From Streptomyces sp. CB02261 (lineage in GTDB: Bacteria; Actinomycetota; Actinomycetes; Streptomycetales; Streptomycetaceae): a DNA stretch of 64,000 nt. The position numbers and the translations under genes were made by a program. The DNA lies in contig NZ_LIVX01000009.1 of assembly GCF_001905665.1 (NCBI RefSeq), forward strand, positions 1-64,000. Reading direction: 5' to 3'. Shown in pieces: positions 60,482 to 64,000 of the stretch (positions within the stretch are counted from its first letter, which is position 1; every line of letters starts with the position of its first letter). Under the pieces are notes generated by a model. The model did no database searches, was not told where the DNA came from, and was given only the letters and a program-made list of their open reading frames with translations.

Positions 60482-61795
60482 TCACATTTCTGATACGCCG
60501 TCAGCGTGATGGAGCGGTACGGACGCGGAGAACTCCACCGGAAGCGTGCGCAATCCACGCATGATGAGCCCGCCGCGCCACCGCAGTTCGGCCGGATCGG
60601 CGGCAAGGCGCAGGTCCGGAAGGCGCGTCAGAAGGGTCGCGAGCGCCGTCTGCCCCTCCAGCCGGGCGAGCGGCGCCCCGAGGCAGTAGTGGATGCCGTG
60701 CCCGTACCCGAGATGCTGGTTGTCGCTCCGGGTGAGGTCGAGCGTGTCGGGCGCCGTGAACCGCTGCGGGTCCCGGTTCGCCGCGGCCAGCACGACGAGC
60801 ACAGGGTCACCCGCCGGGATCTCCTGCCCGCCGATGGTCAGCGCCCGCGTCGCGTACCGCCAGGTCGCCATCTCCACGGGCCCGTCGTACCGCAGCAGCT
60901 CCTCCACCGCGGTCTCCAGGAGCCCCGTCTCGCCCGCCGCGATCGAGGCCTGGAGCCGCTCGCGCCGCTCGGGGTCGCGCAGCAGCGCGTAGACGCCGTT
61001 GCCGATGAGGTTGATGGTCGTCTCGAAGCCGGCGAAGAGCAGCACGAAGCACATGGCGGTGGCCTCGGCCTCGGTGAGGTGGTCGCCGTGGTCGCTCGCG
61101 CGGATCAGCCCGGAGATCAGGTCGTCGCCGAGGTCCTGGCGCTTGCGGTGGATCAGCTCCGCGAGATAGCCGCGGATCTTCTTCACCGACCGGGCGACCC
61201 CGCCGCGGGGCCCGCCGCCGTGCCGGATCATCATCCCGGCCCAGTCCCGGAAGTCGTCCTGGTCCTCCCGGGGCACGCCGAGCAGATCGCAGATCGCGTA
61301 GATGGGCATGGGGAAGGCGAACTCGTGGATGAGGTCCGCGCTCCCCCGCTCCGCGCCCCCCTGCCGGGAGACGATGTCGTCGATGAGCCGGTCGGTCAGC
61401 TCCTGGACGCGCGGGGCGAACTCGGCGACCCGGCGCGGGGTGAACGCCTTCGACACGAGCCGCCGGAGCCGGGTGTGGTCCGGCGGGTCGATGTTGAGCA
61501 GATGCGTCATGAGGCCCGCGCTGCGCTCGCCGGGGATCCCGGTCTTGCCCGGCTCCGCGTGGTGCACCGGGTTCTTGGAGAGCCGCTGGTCGGCGAGGGC
61601 CTGCCGGGCGTCCGCGTACCGGGTCACGAGCCAGGCGTCGACCCCGCTCGGCAACGTCGTCCGGTGCACCGGCGCGTGCTCCCGCAGCCAGGCGTAGGCG
61701 GGGTACGGATCGCTCGCGAACTCCCAGGTGAAGAGCTCGGGAGCGGGGTGCGCGGCGGGCGGGGGGGCGGGGACGGGGCCGGGGGTGGTGCTCAC
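60482..61795 (-). CDS. Cytochrome P450
   Basis: A 437-aa class I P450. The I-helix oxygen-binding motif is LLFAGFETTINL (about residue 262), the K-helix ExxR is EELLRYDG, the PERF-like segment lies near AAANRDPQRFTAP, and the heme loop is YGHGIHYCLGAPLARLE (Cys ligand at about residue 375). There is no membrane anchor. The substrate is not predictable, although the CYP105/107-like sequence suggests small-molecule oxidation. GTG start at 61795. Divergent from the flavohaemoglobin gene across 80 bp. Confidence 0.93.
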   Translation of the reverse strand: MSTTPGPVPAPPPAAHPAPELFTWEFASDPYPAYAWLREHAPVHRTTLPSGVDAWLVTRYADARQALADQRLSKNPVHHAEPGKTGIPGERSAGLMTHLLNIDPPDHTRLRRLVSKAFTPRRVAEFAPRVQELTDRLIDDIVSRQGGAERGSADLIHEFAFPMPIYAICDLLGVPREDQDDFRDWAGMMIRHGGGPRGGVARSVKKIRGYLAELIHRKRQDLGDDLISGLIRASDHGDHLTEAEATAMCFVLLFAGFETTINLIGNGVYALLRDPERRERLQASIAAGETGLLETAVEELLRYDGPVEMATWRYATRALTIGGQEIPAGDPVLVVLAAANRDPQRFTAPDTLDLTRSDNQHLGYGHGIHYCLGAPLARLEGQTALATLLTRLPDLRLAADPAELRWRGGLIMRGLRTLPVEFSASVPLHHADGVSEM

Positions 61796-61868
61796 CCCCC
61801 GACCGTACAGGGCGGCTCCGGCGGTGAGGTGTGTGGAGATCCTGTGATCACGAAGGGGGGCCGTGCCC

Positions 61869-61874
61869 TAGATT
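61869..61874 (+). promoter_or_regulatory. Candidate -10 element of the flavohaemoglobin gene
   Basis: TAGATT lies only 2 to 8 bp before the two possible GTG starts, so the mRNA may be leaderless. No convincing -35 was seen. Confidence 0.4.
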
Positions 61875-61875
61875 C

Positions 61876-63090
61876 GTGTCGGTGGATCCCCAGATGCTCA
61901 GAAGCACGTTCGCGGTCGTCGAACGACGGGCCGAACACGCCGTCACCTTCTTCTACTCGCATCTCTTCTGGCACAACCCCGGCATGCGCGCGCTGTTCCC
62001 CGAGGACATGCGCCCCCAGCGGGACCGGCTCTTCGCCGCGCTCACGCACGTGGTGTCCCACCTCGGGGAGCCGGGGCTCCCCGCGTACCTGGGGCGCCTG
62101 GGCCGCGACCACCGCAAGTTCCTCGCCTCCCCCGCGCTCTACGCCGCCGTCGGGTCGAGCCTGCTCGCCGCGTTCGCGCACGCCGCCGGATCCGCCTGGA
62201 CGCGCGAGGCCGAGAAGGCCTGGGCCGAGGCGTACGGCCATGTCGCCGATCTGATGCTGGCGGGCGCCGACGAGGCGGCGGAGGCGGGGGAGCCGGCCTG
62301 GTGGGACGCGGACGTCGTCCGGCACGAGCGGTACGGCGAGGACCTGGCCGTCCTCACCCTGCGGCCCCGGCAGCCCCTGCCGTTCCTGCCCGGCCAGTAC
62401 GTCAGCGTCAGCTCGCTGCGCGTCCCGCGCGTCTGGCGCACCTACTCCCTGGCGGACGCGCCCCGCCCGGACGGCACGGTGGAGCTGCACGTGAGCCGGG
62501 TCCCGGGCGGCTCCATGAGCACGGCGCTCGTCGAGGAGACGGGTCCGGGCGAGACCCTGCGGCTCAGCGCCCCCGGCGGCGGCCTCACCGCGCGGGGCGC
62601 GCCGGGCGGACTCCGCACCTATATATGCGCGGGTACGGGCTGGGCCCCGGTGCGGGCGCTGCTCGCGCAGGCGGCGGAGGCCGAGCCGGAGCTGACGGGC
62701 CGGCTGTTCGTCGTGGCGCGCGCCAGGGAGTACCTGTACGGGCGGCGGGAGGCCGAGCGGCTGAGAGGACGGCTCCCCGGCCTCAGCGTCACCTACATCA
62801 CCTCGGCGCCAGGCCATCCCAGGGACCAGGCGACCGAGCGGCTCCTGCAGTCGCTGCGGGCCTGCGTCCACTGGGCCGCGCACGAGGTGTACCTCGCCGG
62901 GCCGCCGGGCTTCCTCACGGAGGTCACGGAGGCGCTCGTGGAGCTGGGCACCGACCCGGCCCGCGTCCACCACGACGCCCTGCCGCCCGTGGACGGCCTC
63001 ACCGTCCGCCCGGCCTCCGCGGCCGAACGCCTCCTGGCCCCGCCCCGACCCCCCTGGCACGACCCGCAATCCCGCGCACCCAGGCCGTAG
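61876..63090 (+). CDS. Flavohaemoglobin-like globin/FAD/NAD oxidoreductase
   Basis: A 404-aa protein. The globin domain (about residues 1-140) has the B10 Tyr in TFFYSHLF, a Gln in RPQRDRLF at the E7 position and the proximal His in GRDHRKFLAS. The reductase domain has the FAD motif RTYSLAD and the NAD motif ICAGTGWAPVRALL, ending at HHDALPP. This layout is that of bacterial nitric oxide dioxygenases. The GTG at 61876 is favoured, with GTG 61882 as alternative and possibly leaderless; the upstream GTG at 61831 lacks a spaced ribosome site. The C-terminus is a Pro/Arg-rich tail. Confidence 0.88.
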   Translation: MSVDPQMLRSTFAVVERRAEHAVTFFYSHLFWHNPGMRALFPEDMRPQRDRLFAALTHVVSHLGEPGLPAYLGRLGRDHRKFLASPALYAAVGSSLLAAFAHAAGSAWTREAEKAWAEAYGHVADLMLAGADEAAEAGEPAWWDADVVRHERYGEDLAVLTLRPRQPLPFLPGQYVSVSSLRVPRVWRTYSLADAPRPDGTVELHVSRVPGGSMSTALVEETGPGETLRLSAPGGGLTARGAPGGLRTYICAGTGWAPVRALLAQAAEAEPELTGRLFVVARAREYLYGRREAERLRGRLPGLSVTYITSAPGHPRDQATERLLQSLRACVHWAAHEVYLAGPPGFLTEVTEALVELGTDPARVHHDALPPVDGLTVRPASAAERLLAPPRPPWHDPQSRAPRP

Positions 63091-63100
63091 GCCGGGCCCC

Positions 63101-63328
63101 GGCCTCAGGCCGCGACGCCCTGCGAGCCCGAGTGCTGAGCCCGCACCCCGAGCCCGAGTGCTTAGCCCGCACCCCGAGCCTCAGGCCGTGACGCCCAGCG
63201 CAACCCGCGCCCCCGGCCTCAGACCGCGACGCCCAGCGAGCCCGAGTGCTTAGCCCGCACCCCGAGCCCGAGTGCTTAGCCCGCACCCCGAGCCTCAGGC
63301 CGCGACGCCCCGCGCAACCCGCGCCCCC
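63101..63328. repeat. Two 114-bp tandem repeats derived from the mazG 3' end
   Basis: A 114-bp unit beginning GGCCTCAGGCCGCGACGCCC occurs at 63101-63214 and 63215-63328. A partial third copy at 63329 is the real mazG terminus, including its stop codon. Each unit holds two copies of a 26-bp subrepeat (GAGCCCGAGTGCTTAGCCCG plus 6 bases) and small hairpins GGCCT-C-AGGCC. It separates the convergent flavohaemoglobin and mazG genes. Confidence 0.85.
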
Positions 63329-63332
63329 GGCC

Positions 63333-63989
63333 TCAGGCCGTGACGCCCTCCGTCGCGCGGATCGCGTCGCGGTAGGCCCGGGCCGCCGCGCGCAGGGCCG
63401 CCTCCGGGTCCACGCCCTCCGTCTCCGCACGGGCGGCGAGGGCGAGCAGCTCGTACCCGATGCCCTCGCCCTTCGGCAGCGGCACGTCGAGCCCGGCCGT
63501 CCGCACCCGGCTCGCGAGCTTCGTCGCGAGCGCGAGTCCCGGCTGCCCCAGCGGCACCCCGTCGGTCACGGACTCCCGCTGCTTCTCGATCGCCTTGGTC
63601 CGGAGCCAGTGCGCGCGGACGTCCTCCGGCGTCTCGGCGGTCTCGTCGCCGAAGACGTGCGGGTGGCGGAGGATCAGCTTCTCGACGAGCGTCCCGGCGA
63701 CGTCGTCCACGGAGAAGGGCTCCTCCGGGTCCTCCTCGGCGATCCGGGCGTGGAAGACGACCTGGAGCAGCACGTCCCCGAGCTCCTCGCGCAGCTCGCG
63801 CCGGTCGCCGTCCTCGATCGCCTCGACGAGCTCGTACGCCTCCTCGATGGCGTACTTGGCGAGCCCCCGGTGGGTCTGCCGCGAGGACCAGGGGCACTCG
63901 CGCCGGATGCGGTCCATGATCTGCACGAGGTCGAGGAGCCGGGCGCCGGGCAGGTCGTACGAGCCGGGCAGCAGCTCCAGGTCCGGCAT
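63333..63989 (-). CDS. mazG: MazG-family nucleoside triphosphate pyrophosphohydrolase
   Basis: At least 218 aa. An all-alpha NTP pyrophosphatase domain is visible: LVQIMDRIRRECPW, KYAIEEAYELVEAIE (metal-binding Glu pair), then ELREELGDVLLQVVFHARIAEE (broken by other residues), which supplies the E-x-x-D motif. It hydrolyses noncanonical or excess NTPs to NMP and pyrophosphate. The reading frame stays open to the window edge beyond the ATG at 63989, and related Streptomyces proteins, as I recall, carry an extra N-terminal region, so the gene may be truncated by the window. Confidence 0.85.
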   Translation of the reverse strand: MPDLELLPGSYDLPGARLLDLVQIMDRIRRECPWSSRQTHRGLAKYAIEEAYELVEAIEDGDRRELREELGDVLLQVVFHARIAEEDPEEPFSVDDVAGTLVEKLILRHPHVFGDETAETPEDVRAHWLRTKAIEKQRESVTDGVPLGQPGLALATKLASRVRTAGLDVPLPKGEGIGYELLALAARAETEGVDPEAALRAAARAYRDAIRATEGVTA

Positions 63990-64000
63990 CGTGAGGCGGC

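Noticed and set aside
63101..63328. Tandem repeats as a CRISPR array
   Set aside because: Units are contiguous and near identical, with no unique spacers and no cas genes nearby.
62999..63430. Repetitive 143-aa minus-strand open frame over the mazG end
   Set aside because: The apparent protein repeats only reflect the 114-bp DNA tandem repeats in a frame that differs from mazG.

Overview
The window is chromosomal DNA from a high-GC actinomycete, almost certainly a Streptomyces. Nearly every codon ends in G or C, GTG starts and GTGA/ATGA start-stop overlaps are common, a leucine tRNA with anticodon UAA (bldA) is present, and the gene set matches the core chromosome of that genus (SigB-type sigma locus, Rpf/LysM proteins, hut operon, Rex-type ndh, DUF501-ppx-enolase block). 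From memory the order resembles the S. coelicolor SCO305x to SCO310x interval; I could not check this. No phage genes, insertion sequences, CRISPR arrays or rRNA were seen.

Layout. 1-9.4 kb: the 5' end of a probable acyl-CoA dehydrogenase, UDP-glucose dehydrogenase, a probably frameshifted small gene, a purK-purE-dipeptidase operon, a GtrA-like membrane protein, an OmpR/EnvZ-type two-component system, and a divergent POT peptide transporter. 9.4-13.5 kb: a tightly overlapping operon of four secreted or wall-associated proteins, two with LPXTG-like sorting motifs. 13.5-15.6 kb: an anti-sigma kinase, an anti-anti-sigma factor and a SigB-family sigma factor. 15.7-26.3 kb: a two-armed polysaccharide locus. 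The rightward arm has a DegT-type enzyme and a flippase. The leftward arm has a FemAB/CelD-type protein, a GT2 glycosyltransferase, a polysaccharide deacetylase, a GT-C-like membrane protein, a small membrane protein and a GH26-like hydrolase.

26.4-33.5 kb: two hypothetical genes, then the histidine-utilisation operon hutU, M20 amidohydrolase, hutF, hutI. The M20 enzyme sits where N-formylglutamate deformylase would be expected. 33.6-38.5 kb: a PLP-dependent decarboxylase, an SRPBCC protein, a four-gene Roadblock/LC7-type cluster and an RpiR regulator with a palindromic operator. 38.8-47.1 kb: cystathionine beta-synthase, an SGNH hydrolase, a thiolase, small conserved proteins, a divergent hydrolase/TetR pair with two operators, and a Bax-inhibitor-1 family protein. 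47.2-51.1 kb: bldA, then an ABC exporter of the MacB/LolCDE type.

51.1-64 kb: a cyclopropane-fatty-acid synthase-like methyltransferase, NADH dehydrogenase with Rex-like sites upstream, the enolase-divIC-DUF501-ppx cluster, an Rpf/LysM protein under a c-di-AMP (ydaO) riboswitch, a second Rpf/LysM paralogue without one, a divergent P450/flavohaemoglobin pair, and mazG, whose 3' end has been reiterated as tandem 114-bp repeats.

Common themes are the cell envelope (surface proteins, polysaccharide, Rpf, UDP-glucuronate, cyclopropane lipid) and developmental or redox control (SigB-type sigma, bldA, c-di-AMP, Rex). Convergent genes are separated by long perfect hairpins, giving clear transcription-unit borders.
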